Positions 20,741 to 33,059 are shown, counted from the stretch's first letter. The stretch: DNA of 64,000 nucleotides from Pseudevernia furfuracea (GCA_022315425.1 JAIUPT010000021.1:496001-560000); one strand, 5' to 3'. Made by a program: numbers and translations. The notes: generated by a model from the sequence alone, not told the origin.

Positions 20741-22496
20741 ATTTCGAAGAATAACAATTTTAAAATTATTCGAAGATATTATAATAAAAAAAGATATTTA
20801 AAGATTAAAGAGAATCGAAAAAACACAACTCACAAGCAGCGCAGAGTATATCTATTATATCTAACTCGAAGATTAGACGCATCAAAGATATCGACGCAAG
20901 ATTAGATTACTTCGTCTCTTATATTATCTCGTCTTCGTTTACTTAATTTCTCTCGTTATTATTCTTATTCTCGTTCTCGTTCTTCTTCTCGTTCACATTA
21001 ACCCTCTAAATAATAATATTTATATTTAATTTCTTTAACTTTCTAGTTCTAGCGGCGACGAAACTAGAGAGAGAGACGACGAGAGACGTAGAAAAGACGA
21101 AGACTTCGTCGAGAAAAGGCGACTCGAAGACGTTAACCTCGCCGACGAAGATCTCGTTCTTATCGTTATTATTATTATTAACTTCGTAATTGCGATTGTT
21201 ACGATTGCTGTTACTACTATTACTGTTATCGAGATCGTCGTTGACGTCGTTCTTCGTCGATGAGAGAGAATCGTTAGATCTCGAAGACGTCTTTGAGTTT
21301 ATGAGAGACAGATCTATCTAGCGAATCGTTAACGTAACTATCACGTGCTCGAAACGTCTATTGAACGTGAAAAAAATATATTCTCAATTGAAGAATATCG
21401 TAGATATTCTTTAGAGCCGTATCAATTCGTCGAAGCGACTTGACTTGATTTAGTTAAATCGTTAATGCGTTCGACTTTTTCTTTCTCTCGAGACGATTCT
21501 AAACTCGCTCGTAACGGGATAACTTAACATCGAAGAATTTCACGTAGACAGTCAAAAACGATCTGTTAACATATTATAAATACTTATATATTCACTCGCG
21601 ACGAATGATGCGCTCGCGATAAACGCGACGTCGTAATAGATTATTCGTTAGATATCTAATCTCTCACGCAGAGAGAATCTTAAGTTAAGATTAGCAAACG
21701 CTTTAACTATGTTTGAATTATAAACTATATATATTTACGTACGAACTCATAATCGACTCACAGATCGACGCAGTGAACGTACTTTCGTAACATCTTTTTT
21801 ATCTTCGCGAAGATAATATTATAATTATTCGAGATATACTAATTCGCTATTCAAAGATAACGACAATAAAAGTTCTTAATCAACGTCTTCACTCGCACGA
21901 AGAATCGATTAATAATGTTATAAGAATAAAATTATAAACGTGTCAAAAACGTACGCGAAATTACGATTAATTTAATTTATCGCAGAACGAAAGAGAACGT
22001 AGATCGAGAGATCGATCGTCGAAAAGATCTAAATTATTATAATCAAATAGATAATACGACAATGTTTAGTGTTTATATAAGAAATATAATGTTTACGTTT
22101 AATAGCTGTGAATTAAAACAGAGAGAAGTATGTTTTATAAAAAACAAAAAGTTTAAAAAAATAAACTTATACACAACTCACGACTAGCGCATAGTAATTA
22201 TTCACGTCGCGCACTTATAACGACGACGACGTGATTACGCGATTCACGATTCAAATAATAAAAAACATTAACGTCAACAAACTTCACGTCGTCTACGATC
22301 ATACGAACATTTTTATTTTCATACGTAAGACGCAGAGATATTACAATCTACGCATTTCAAATTGAGATTTATAATATTAGCGCGAAGCTAATCTAAAAGA
22401 ACTCTTTTTCTTATGTCCTCTTTGAAATTTAAAGAATTTTAATAAGTCTATTTAAAGCAATGAATTCGAGAACGAATTCTTGAAGAAAGAAGATCA
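20741..22496. other. Gypsy-1 copy B 3' region
   Basis: Colinear with 12991-14758 of copy A. It retains the open Ser/Asn-rich and acidic antisense stretch (about 21007-21310) and a degenerate version of the plus frame at 13975-14199. It ends with the sequence before the LTR (GAATTCGAGAACGAATTCTTGAAG), which is itself an inverted repeat and is also present before the copy A 3' LTR at about 14725. Confidence 0.7.
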
Positions 22497-22763
22497 TGTT
22501 AACAACGAGATCAAGAGAACAGCTATCGTATAAGTTCGAAGATTGTCGAGCGTAATCGAATCGCTTGATATACGCATATCAAGCGAATTCTTGACGTGAG
22601 AAGCTTAAGAGAGTCATATCTCGAAGTTTCTCATTTTTCTTTCTTAAGAATTAGTCTTACTATTAGATATACTATACGCAATATATATATCTTCGCTAAG
22701 TTCACATTGCTACACAACTCTAGTCTGTCTATATATATCTATATTATATAAGTCAGTCTAATA
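22497..22763 (+). repeat. Terminal 3' LTR of the Gypsy-1 nest
   Basis: 267 bp, TGTTAACAACG to AGTCAGTCTAATA, followed by ATATT at 22764-22768, the same as the five bases before the first LTR of the nest. Confidence 0.93.
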
Positions 22764-22789
22764 ATATTTCTCTTCGTCTGCGCGTTCGT

Positions 22790-24190
22790 CTCTCGCTTAA
22801 TTACTTTCGTTAAATAAAACAATTCGTAATTAGAGAAGAAGATATTACTTTACGTCGAGTGACGAGCGAGAAAACGAATAACGCTATTATTTTAATCGTT
22901 AATTTCTAGAAAAGACTTGTATTTGTTACAGAGCTCTTAATAATTCGCGATATTCAACGATACGAACAAAGAGTCATCTTTAAATTGATATCGAAGATAT
23001 TTTACTATCGTAGTAATAAGTTAAATAGCGAATACGATCGAGATAAAGTCTGCTGCGGCCTTAACTCAGATCTTTTTAATTTTCGTATAAATAAGATTTA
23101 GATTCTGCAGCGAAGTTAATCTAAGTCTCTAACATAAATAATATTATAAGACTAATCGTGACGACGTAGTAGATCTCGAACATGTTAATAAGATCGTCGT
23201 CTTTCAAATCGAAGCTTTATTTAGAGCATTTAGCTAACGAGTGACTAGCTTTTTCGTTCGAGACGTATAACGCTTCTTTTATAATATAATTCTTATTTAA
23301 TATATAAGTATTATAAATAAAAACGAATACGAGCGTTTTATATATATTTGTTAATGTTAGAGAAGAAAGTGTTATTATCTTAATTATAGAATTACGATTT
23401 CTTCTCGTTGAAGAAGTTAAGTCGCAAAGAAGTTTATAAACTATCTTTAGTTTAAAAAATATTACTTATACTTTTATAGCGGAGCGAGCTAATATACGTC
23501 TCTATAAATATCTTATACTTTTTTATCTCTACGCTGTCAATCTTGATATATTACTTATAAAATAGACTAATCTTCTTTCGAGTAATTATAACGTTTTAAA
23601 AAGTATAAAAAATTCTAAAAGATATCTTTATGCATTTCGACTTTGCTATGATCTTCGCTGTTAGTCTTAGTTTTTTTAAAGATCACTTAGTGTCGTCTGT
23701 GCTCATCTCGTGATCGTCTACAGCGATAACAATTTATCTAACGATCGTGTTAATGACTTTCTTATAGAATATATAGATAGAGTACAAGTCGATATCTAAT
23801 TTGACATGGGTGTAAGTCATATCGTTAATCGTATTCAGATATAGAATAAGTGCAGTCTATGAAAGTGCTGAATTAAGAAGTTTAATAATGAAGTAACTTG
23901 TCTAACTAAATATAAAGAAGAAATCTAAGAGAGTGAAGCGATAAAGTAATAAAAGAGCGATTGCTTCGCTCGCTCAAGCTTACGAATTTCGTTAAAACAA
24001 GAACAAAGAAATTATCGAAGAAAGTTTTAAAAAGACTGCGCACTATTTCTAATAAAGTGAGAACTTTGATAGCGAATATGAGATTATAGTTCTTAGATGA
24101 AGCGCAAATTTGAGTGAGAAAAGAGAAATTGACTCTAAATCATCTACTCTACTCTCTATTTAATTTCTAAATTCAAAAATATCGAAGAAC
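22790..24190 (+). pseudogene. Degenerate gene, possibly DUF3435-type recombinase
   Basis: A plus-strand reading can be followed with stops almost only at Gln/Trp-type codons. Late segments read NDFLIEYIDRVQVDI (about 23750) and LTKYKEEI with a following SDCFARSSLRISLKQEQRN block (about 23900-24000). The pattern of a Tyr-containing helix, then a linker, then a long basic coiled region resembles the C-terminal part of fungal DUF3435 proteins, the tyrosine-recombinase-like family that includes Starship captains. The catalytic Arg/His/Tyr set cannot be placed with certainty, and part of the frame shifts at a T-run near 23670. No terminal repeats or captain-type context were seen. This is a tentative call; it may be another degraded repeat gene. 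Confidence 0.3.
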
Positions 24191-24331
24191 GATTAATCTC
24201 ATCATTTGCGAAAATATATATATCGTATAACAAATAATCTAATTCTATTAGATTTCAAAGAATTTTCATTAATGCGAAATAAACTAGTTATATCTTTTAT
24301 TTATTTCTAATAGAAGTTAGAGAAACGATCT

Positions 24332-24534
24332 TAGAATTAGTACAGAGTCAAGTTATGTAGATGTATTGAACAAGACAACTAGATATAGAACAACTATGTA
24401 CTGGGAGAGAAGGTCATATATGTATGGCTGAGTGAATCTGTCAAGGCACGCTAAGTCTAAAAGGGATAGTGTGTCAACAAAGAAATGTTAATACAGATAG
24501 GTGTCATCAAGGAATGCGAGATACGCTCGTAACA
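24332..24534 (-). repeat. 3' LTR of Gypsy-2
   Basis: It matches the 5' LTR at 31196-31401 (for example GGTCATATATGTATGGCTGAGTG with TCAAGGCACGCTAAGTC). The outer end reads TTAGAATTAG with the terminal TG lost or replaced; the inner end is GCTCGTAACA. Confidence 0.92.
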
Positions 24535-24800
24535 CTACCTCCCTCTTCGAAAAAACATGTTCTTATAACTGTACTAGAGTCGTTCGCTATGCATGTAAGT
24601 GCAAGAAAGACAAAAAGCAGAAAACATGATGCTAAGAACTGACGCTATTCTTTTCTGCTGTGGAGCTGACACTTAGTTGCTTCGATGACGTCTTGACGAT
24701 GTTATGTCGCTAGCATGACGTTATGCGGTCGCAGGGATGCTGAAATGATCTCCATTGATGAAGAGTTGAAGAAATGATGACAATTAATGATTTTTGATGT
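24535..24800 (-). promoter_or_regulatory. Polypurine tract and conserved 3' module of Gypsy-2
   Basis: Next to the 3' LTR the minus strand reads GAAGAGGGAGGTAG, the polypurine primer for plus-strand synthesis. Further in, about 24690-24790, is a module with the near-palindrome GCATGACGTTATGC (24713-24726) and ATCATTTCTTCAACTCTTC on the minus strand. It is shared with Gypsy-3 (34425-34530) and the Gypsy-4 fragment (38085-38190). Confidence 0.75.
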
Positions 24801-25149
24801 AGGTGGTCTATAAGAAAGTTGATTTGCGATCGGAGAAGAAAATCGCTGAATGAAGGTCTATTATTGATTCGTTAGACGACTCGAATCGTTAGTCGCGCGT
24901 TAAAGACGTCACGTCGTTGCTTTCTTAGTGTCGACGCAACATTTATCTTCTATTGCAGCAGAATTGATCTGATTCGGTGTCTCAGGGTCATTGCTGAAGG
25001 TGTAATAGGGTTCAGAAAGTACTGGGTAGGGTTATGGGATCAGGGGGATCTACGGGACAGACGCCTAGTCGGGTAATGAGCGAAAGGATTCTGAGAGGTG
25101 AACGCAGGTCTGAGACTGAGTATTGCAGTATTTGTAGACGTTGAATCGT

Positions 25150-28100
25150 CTAGCGAAGGGCCTTGAGATATTTCTTATGAAATTCTTCGACGACGTTCTT
25201 GGCGTTGTCGAACTCGCCCCTATCGACGTTATATCAGATGAGGTCTTTATCAAAGTCTTCTCAATTGACTTGATATTTGAGTCGGCCTTAAGGCTTTTTG
25301 AAAGCGAGGATATCGTCTACTATTTATTCTTTTAAGTCGTTAATTATTATTGGCTTCGAGGGAGAATTCTTCTGGGTCGATAAGGGGTCTGTGACGGCTA
25401 GACTTAACAATTTGGGGCTGAAAACGTCATGTATTCGTATAATTTTGAGCAGTTTCAGTCTATACGACGAACCTATCAAGACCTTGATCTTGAATGAATC
25501 ATATTTCTTGTTATCAAGTTTCTTAAAAGGTCGAGTGCTAATAATGTTTTTGCTGTTGAGGAAGATCAAATCTTCTTTCTTGAATTTGACGTTCAGTCTA
25601 TGCTGATTTATCTGGGCAATCATGACTCTCTGAGCTCTATTTATATTGTCTCGAATGTATTTCAAGATCTTCTGCATGTTGTCAGCAATGTTTTCGACCT
25701 TGACGACGTCTAGACGTTTTCGAGTGATAGCGTAGGTCGTGAAGTTCTTGCTGAAGCTTATGCGTGAATGAAATCCTTTATTGACATAGAACGAGATGAC
25801 TTCGATGAACGACGAGACTCCGTCGTTGTCTGCGAATTTCGTCATGAATATTCACTTAGCTCAGTCGTCTTGTATATAGTTATAATAGGTTCGCAGGTGA
25901 CGTTCAAGGTCTTGATTGCTGCGTTCCGTCTGATCGTCTGTCTGAGAGTGAAATACGATGAATAGTTTTGCTGTAATGTCAAGGCGTGTGCAGAAAGACT
26001 TTCACACAGTGATAATAAACTAAGAATCTCGATTCGATACTATTGATGACGATAGTTCGTGAAGGCGAAAGATATGATTGACGAGCATTTTCGTAGTGTA
26101 TTCGACTGAGGTGTCTTCGTTAGTGACAGTGTATGAAATATAGTAACGTTTCTTGGTCAGTCGATTCACTATTACAAAAATGACGTTATGTTCTTTCGAT
26201 TGTGATAGGTCGACGATAAAATTCATAAATATGTTCTGTTAACGTTTCTGTGAAATTGAGAGGGGCTGAATTAGACCGTGTTCGCGATCTCTAGACGTCT
26301 TGAATCTCTGACATTTGTAGCAGTTACGAATATAAGTGATCATCGTGTTCTTCATATCTCGTTAGTAGTATTCACGACGAAGCAACTTATACGTTCGATT
26401 AATCTCTAAGTGATCGTAAGCGAGTTGATCATGAATCTCGATAATAAGATTAGTGTATATTTGCTGAGGGACTCATAGTCTGTTCTTGTGATATAGTATA
26501 TCGTCGTCCATCGAGCATTTGACGAGGGTGATGTTATTTAGTTTCTTCTTATCTTCGATAATCGCGTCACGAATTTCAGAGCACTTCTCGTTATTCTTAT
26601 TAACGATAATCACTCTATAATAAATGAGATCGTTAATTGCATTGATAACGTATTTCGTGTTATCGAGTTTCAAGCGATCTGGAGTTAAAATAATTTGATA
26701 CTATTGTCTAATCCTTTCGTCGTTGAGACTGCTAGATTTTGATTCAGTCATTCTAATAAGAGCGTCTGTCTTAACATTTTGTGAACCAGATCTGTAGACT
26801 ATTTTGATATTGTATTCGAAAAGCATATTCAAATAACGGGCCTGTCGACGACTAAGATCTCTTTCTTCGGCGAAGTACATTAGATTCTTATGATTAGTGA
26901 AGATCTTGACTGAGACGTTCGTGTATTTCAATTCGGGTCGTCAGTGCTCGAGGCAACGAATAATGATCAGCAACTTCTTGTCGTAGATTTGATAGTTATA
27001 TTTCGTCGATGTGAGATTCTTGTTATAGAAAGCAATCGAGTGTAAGACTTCTTCGTCATCATATTAAAAAAGAATTTCATCGTTGACGTAATCGAAAGAG
27101 TCGATCTCGAGTATAATCTCTTTGAATCTGTCAAAATGACGCAAGGCTGGGGCCTGAGTGACTACTATTTTGAGTTGATTAAATGCTTGCTGACATGCAG
27201 TAAATCACTCAAAAATGACGTCTTTGCGTGTGAGACGAACGAGTGATTTAACAATTTTCGAGAAGTCTTTGATAAATCGTCTATAAAAATTGCAAAAGTC
27301 AACGAAGAACTAAGTTTTCTTGAGATTGATCGAAATACGTTAGTCGATCACTGCGTCAACCTTACTCGAGTTTATTCGTAGACCTTCGATAGATATGAGA
27401 AGCTCTAAGAATTTGATTTCTTAAACGTGAAATTCGCACTTAAGAATGTTCATCTGCAGATCGACCTCTCGTAGTCTCTGAAGAATAAGTCGAATATATT
27501 TAACGTGTTTCTTCTTGATCTTGCTGTAAATAAGAATATCGTTTAGATATATCTGATAGAAGTTATTCAGATAGTCGAAAAGAATATCATTCATATACTG
27601 CTAATAATTGGCGAGCTTATTGATTAGTTCGAATAATAATACTCGATACTTGTAAGCATCAAGAAACGTGATAAACGTAGTAAAATCTTCGCTGTCAGAG
27701 TGCATTCGAAGTTTGTTAAATGCGACTATAATATCGAGACGTGTCATATACTTACAATTCTGAATTCTAACGAGAACTTCGTCTATTAAAGAAATAAGAT
27801 AGCGATTTCGCTTTGTTATTTGATTGAGTCTTCTGTAGTCGACATAAATCGCAGATCATCATTTGACTTCTCAGCGAATAATATAAGAGAGACGAATAAT
27901 ACTTGACTGAGAACTATAAAGTCTTTCTTCAAATGCTCGTTTAAATACTTCTTGACCTATTTCAACTTTGAATTCGAAATGAGATAGATGCGACTGCGAG
28001 AAAGTTTTGTCTTGTCAGCCCCGTCTATAAATTTCAATTTATAATCACATTCTCGATGGAGAGATAATTCGTCTATCTTAGACCTGTCGAATACGTCTAA

Positions 28101-28620
28101 GAAGTTATGATATTTCTTCGACAACTTCTTCTTGACGTTCTCGAGGGTTAATTCCTTCGTGTTATTGACTCGAACAGTCGTGTATGATTCACAGCATTTC
28201 TTATATTTGAGTTTCGAATAACATGAGCACGATTCATTAACTGATATTCGCGAGTTTCGAACGAACGGTGACGATATAGAGTTATGAATCTCGCTTGATG
28301 TTATGCTGAACAACTTGTTTGTCTTATTACTTGTTAGCATATAAAACGCAGATGCTTCTATTTCTACGATATTTAGTGTATCTAATAACGAGATTCGTTG
28401 TTTCTTTGCGACTCTTGAACTAGAAGTTCTTCGTGGTTTAGAAGGCTGCTTAGAGGAGAATAATGACTCGGAGACGATCTCGTAGCTCTCGTCTTCGCAC
28501 GTAGGAGTCGGAGATCGCTTAAGAGTAGATGAAAGAGATATTGATGAACTTAATAAACTTGGTGTAGACAAGAAAGACAAATCCTTCGATAATAACGTTT
28601 GATTCTCATCGTGCTCGTAA
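25150..28620 (-). pseudogene. Gypsy-2 pol: RT, RNase H, integrase, chromodomain
   Basis: The N-terminal part, about 28580-27957, is a Ser-rich linker followed by YHNFLDVFDRSKIDELSLHR, the entry to RT. RT runs about 27956-27200, with the active site at 27538-27549 as YLND (expected YLDD). RNase H at 26701-26931 has FTNHKNLMYFAEERDLSRRQ and a KTDALIR end. The integrase zinc-binding part (about 26300-26450) reads YIRNCYKCQRFKTSR. The core at 26020-26226 has MNFIVDLSQSKEHNVIFVIV and FRLHELSSSIVSNRDS. The C-terminal part at 25324-25845 includes RERL-like, HRLNVKFKKEDLIFL and VFSPKLL. The chromodomain at 25160-25335 has three stops, all at positions where Trp is expected. Pol would copy and integrate the element; here it is inactive. 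Confidence 0.9.
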
Positions 28621-29219
28621 CGATCGGATACGAATAGAATCTTGTTCTTTAATATATTCAGTAAGACATTATGCTTGTTTATTTATGATTTATTTAATAT
28701 CAAGTCGTATTATATAAAAGCGATTAATATGAGATATGTTTCTTTTCTATGATTATTGACGTTTAGTTTAGAAAGAAGATAGTGTGTAATAGGTCTTTTG
28801 AACAGTTTTTTATTATAGTCTCGCAATAACTTGAGTATAGACAGTGAGACTACTTCGAGTTTTAATTCTTTGTATACTTGAGTCACGCGAGACTCATTAA
28901 GAACGATGTTGACCCTCGTGCAGCCGCTATCGACCAGGGTGTTCTTGAAAACGCATTTCTTGTTCTATGAGAATAGTGTAGTCACTATTCGAAATAAACG
29001 ACGTGTTAATGAATCATTGAGAGTATTCACTAGACACACTTCGTCGTTATCTCTTTTCGTGTCTTTGAAAGAGACTAGACGTTTCTCGAGTCGAAAGAGT
29101 CGTCAGACTTAGCATCGTAATACTATTCCTCGTTGTTAATGAGGTTCTCAGTGTCATAAGTCTCAATGATATGCAGTCTAGCGTTCAACGCTACTTTCTT
29201 TTTGATCTAGATCTACTTA

Positions 29220-30480
29220 TTTAAGCAGTCCTTCTTTTAATGACTCGAACGTTTATATTAAAAACACATATACTCTTTCTTAATCTTGATTATAGAGATA
29301 AAAGATATCTTGCTAACAGAGATAAATGATATAATCGATGTAGTAACGAGAGTGATACGTCTTGTCGAAACGACATAGCTGGGTGAAAGACGATCGAAGC
29401 GAGATGTATAGATCTTCTTTTGAATCAGAGCCTATTTAGCGAGTTTCGTCTGTTTATCGAGATTCTGAAACCGCAGAGTGTTGTTCGTCTTGATTAAGTA
29501 GTCTCTCATTGAGAGAAGTGTGATGAAATTTATACTAAGATCGCTAACATCGGTAAATTTGATGTTGAGTTTGGAATTCAATTTCTTTACGAGATTATTC
29601 ATTAGCGTGCTCTTATTAATAGCTAGCTCTTTATCTAATCGCTTGAATTTTATGAAGAAATCGCCAAAAGACAGCTCTGACTCTTGAGTCAGAGAGTTAT
29701 ATTCCCGTCTAGCGTTTGCGCGACGATCGATGTCCTGATAGAACTCAGCGAGATCATTCATGACGTTCTTGACTGTCATATATGAATTGAAGAAGTCGAG
29801 TTAACGACGAATAACGACTGTCTTCTGAGCATCGCCTTTAACACGATTGACGACATAGATAATCTTAGATCGCTCAGTTAAGTAATGATCTTCGTTAACT
29901 ATGAGTTTGTTTAAAATAACGTTCGATTAGATCTGTCAAGTAAGATTTATATCGTCTGTAAACATTACTAAGTTCGATATGCGAGTGAACTTCTTCGTCT
30001 TGTTAATTACAGAAGGAACTTGAGCGGGGGCGAGGGCGAGAGAGATCTGATTAGACTCAGTCTACTTGATAGACTCGTTCGAATTGAATTGTACATATTC
30101 TATATTTAGATACTTCTTCTTATATATACGAATAATGTCGTGAGATTCGAAGAGTTTAATCTAAAGACGATCGACTTCTTTATGCAATTGATCTCTCTCT
30201 TTCTCGACGCGAGACTTCTCTTTGCTCAACGTGTCATAATGAATATTTATATGAAGACACTGATCTCGCTTATAGCGAAGATTCATTAGCATTTTCATGA
30301 CATCGTTTGATCGCTTCTGAGATCACTATTATAACTAAGCAACGTTGAAAATCTTTCAGACGTTCTCTATGTTAGTGACGTCATTTTCTAACACGATCGA
30401 ATAACGTCTATTCTTTGCTTGCTTCTTCACTATCTTGAATACGTCTTTTGTATTTGTGCTTTCTAATATATTAAATGATT
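29220..30480 (-). pseudogene. Gypsy-2 gag, degenerate
   Basis: An open stretch at 29432-29779 encodes a capsid-type sequence with MNDLAEFYQDIDRRANARRE, LSFGDFFIKFKRLDKEL and a Leu/Asn-rich helix. Downstream, at about 29226-29270 on the minus strand, is a CCHC zinc-knuckle remnant, C-F-stop-Y-K-R-S-S-H then D-C, in which the second Cys is Tyr. Upstream, to about 30480, a charged Glu/Arg/Lys-rich N-terminal half is interrupted by stops. The gene lies between the leader and pol on the same strand. Structural protein of the particle; broken here. Confidence 0.75.
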
Positions 30481-31195
30481 TTCTTTGAAGAGGAAAGAAA
30501 AGAAGAAGAGAGTGCTTAAGTTACTTCGAAAAGTAAGACGATAGTCGAACAGAAGATGTTAGAGAGAATCGAAGTGTTTTCGTTTTTGTTTCGATGTTAA
30601 AAGAAAAAAGTGTCAAAAAGCTGCGAAATGTCGATTTTCTTTGTTTCTAATGTAACTTTTTTGTTTGCTAATCGTTTGATATCTAGCAAAGAATGTGAAT
30701 ACTTTAAAGTGTGTTCTTTGTAAAGATGTTGTTCTGATGAGGTGATTTGTTGACAAATTCAGATGTGAAGCCTCGACGGGATAGAATTTGCGAGCAGAGA
30801 AGCAGTATTAGTCTCAGAGAAGATTTTCTTGCGGAGGGTGCTGTGAAGACGTTTGTGAATCGAATCGAGCGTCGTTTAGATCTCTTGTATTGAAACGTTT
30901 TGTTCTTGAAATGAGACGTTTAGAACTCGATTTGAATGTGTGATTGGGAAAATTTTTGTGATGGTTGATTTTGATGATTTCTTTCTTATTCGCTAATCTT
31001 ACGAATGTTTCAGCTATTCTTTATTCTCTGACTATTACGAGATCGTTTTTCGTCTTGAAAACGATTTATCTATATAGTAGACTAATTTAGAGATACGATA
31101 TCTTATCAATACTAAGTTCTTGACAAAGCTTTTATTAGTCAACTTCTTTGAATTCGATTGCTGTTACGAATAAAGTAAGGGTGATCTAGTTATAG

Positions 31196-31401
31196 TGTTA
31201 GAATTAGTATAGAGTTAAGTCATGTAGATGTATTGAATAAGATAACTAGATACAGAACAACTATGTACTGAGAGAAAAGGTCATATATGTATGGCTGAGT
31301 GAATCTATCAAGGCACGCTAAGTCTAAAAGGGATAGTGTGTCAACAAAGAAATGCTAACACAGGCAGATATCATCAAGGAATGCGAGGTACGCTCGTAAC
31401 A
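31196..31401 (-). repeat. 5' LTR of Gypsy-2
   Basis: 206 bp; on the plus strand TGTTAGAATTAG to GCTCGTAACA. It is followed by GAAGTTAGAGAAACGATCT, also found just outside the other LTR. Confidence 0.93.
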
Positions 31402-31420
31402 GAAGTTAGAGAAACGATCT

Positions 31421-31861
31421 ATAAAATACTATCAATTACTAATAACTAACTCAATCACATTTCTCATTAACATGTTTAAGTCTTGAATTCGATAGAGCAT
31501 CGTCTGTCTTACTCTCGACGTATCTAGTCTACTTAGTCTCTGCTTTAAAGCTAACATATACTTTCTTTAACTTTCGTTCTAATAGATAACGAATCACGAT
31601 CTTCTTAATGCGCTTATATACTTTTTAAATAATTAGAATATAATAAGATAAAGATAAAAAATCTTCGTTTTTAATATCGATCTTCGTATTAATATCGACT
31701 TTAAGTGCTAAATAACAAAGATAAGACGAGTCTATCGATTTCGTTAAATCGTATTTATGAGATAGATATTATTCAACTGAGATTATAAACTCGTATAATG
31801 AATAGCGATCGTCTTTCTAATCGAGAAGATAATCGATACATATACGATAAAAGATATCTTC
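31421..31861. other. RIP-mutated spacer
   Basis: AT-rich, no open frame with a domain. It is the sequence into which Gypsy-2 (left) and Gypsy-3 (right) inserted; nothing else is recognised. Confidence 0.6.
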
Positions 31862-31866
31862 GTAAG

Positions 31867-32060
31867 TGTTACGAGCGTACCCTGCATCCCTTGACACCTC
31901 GTACCTTTGACACCTACGCTAGCCCTATCAGGCTTAGCGTGTCTTGGCAGGTTCACTCCGTCATACATATATGGCGTCCCTCCCAGTCCATAGTTGCTTC
32001 TTAGCTTGTTATCTTCGTTACATACTACACTACGATTATCACCACAGTACGATCCTTACA
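31867..32060 (+). repeat. 5' LTR of Gypsy-3
   Basis: 194 bp, TGTTACGAGCGTACCCTGC to GATCCTTACA, preceded by GTAAG. It is followed by CTATAACAAGCTCATTTC, the expected primer-binding position, but the tRNA was not identified. Confidence 0.95.
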
Positions 32061-33059
32061 CTATAACAAGCTCATTTCAAACCCCCGAGGTCTGTCTTCA
32101 TACATGCTTCAATCATTTGTCTTAGGAAGACAGTAGACTCCCAGTCGACCAGGCCTTCAGTCACGAGAATCCCGTGCCTCAACCAGAAGAAAAATCATTC
32201 TTTCAGCACCACTTTATTCGAACGAATACCCCTCAGAATATCTACATTCTTCGTGACAACTCAAGCGGACAAGAACTCAGCTTGCTACATTCTTTTTTTT
32301 TCCTTTCCAACAAGTCTTCTCCGCCCGCAAACTTCATCGCCTTCGGGTTTCACATCACAATCACTCAAGAAATCACTCAAGAAATCACTCTACGAAAGAA
32401 CATCGTACATCAGATCCTTATTCTTGCCTTGATCAAGCACGTCAGAAGAAAGAAAGTGCTCCGCTCCGTTTCGATTTCAAAAAACCAATCACCATCAAAA
32501 ATTTCACAATCACATATTCAACTCAGGCTTTGAACGTCTCACATTTAAGGCAAAACGTTCTAATACATAGAGTCTTCACGACGCTCAATTCGGTCAAAAG
32601 ACGTCTTCATAGTAACCTTCAAAAGAAAATCTTCTCTAAACTAATACTCTTTCTTCTCCCGCAAATTCAGCCCTGCAACAAGAATTACCTCTCAACATCA
32701 AAACTTCTACCCCAATTTCTACGAAACTCCCTTCCTCTCACATCTCTCCCCCTCACCAGTCGATCTCTTAACTAAGTAATCGATTAATCATAAAGTTCTA
32801 CGAAGAACGACTCGCTATATTCTCTTCTTAATCACATATCTTTTCATTTTCGCAACCAAAAGAATTTGTCGCGACTGTATTCGTCTATGTCCCTACAAAA
32901 GAATATTATGATAATGTACAATGCAATAATTGTGTAATCAATCTTGACAGCTGGAAAGAAGACGATAACGCACTTATACAGCATCTACGTCGATCGTTCA
33001 AATGTGTCTCTGTCATAAAAATAAGACGAGACTGAGTGAAAACGATTCTCGACGCTCTC
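32061..33059 (+). other. Gypsy-3 leader, coding status uncertain
   Basis: A moderately AT-rich leader with open frames at 32174-32533 and 32530-32775, but the first has only a GTG start and neither has a recognisable domain. A short tandem repeat AAGAAATCACTC occurs near 32368-32391. Toward the 3' end the frame leading into the Gag-like protein becomes visible. Confidence 0.5.

Larger units (their letters stand above)
15158..22763 (+). mobile_element. Ty3/Gypsy retrotransposon Gypsy-1, copy B
   Basis: A 7.6-kb body with 267-bp LTRs at 15158-15424 and 22497-22763 and the same gene order as copy A, without the solo LTR. The 5' side sits 14 bases inside the leader of another Gypsy-1 copy. The 3' side is followed by ATATT, which matches the base context of the outermost LTR at 6487-6491 rather than CTTCA at 15153-15157. 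The ends therefore do not share a target duplication, and the 3' LTR probably belongs to, or recombined with, the outer element. Heavily mutated. Confidence 0.9.
24332..31401 (-). mobile_element. Ty3/Gypsy retrotransposon Gypsy-2
   Basis: A 7.07-kb minus-strand element with about 205-bp LTRs at both ends, reading TGTTACGAGCG to CTAACA on its own strand. The order on the minus strand is 5' LTR (31196-31401), leader, Gag, RT, RNase H, integrase, chromodomain, 3' module, polypurine tract, 3' LTR (24332-24534). It is less RIP-altered than Gypsy-1, and long frames survive. The flanks share a 19-bp duplication instead of the usual 5 bp. Confidence 0.93.
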
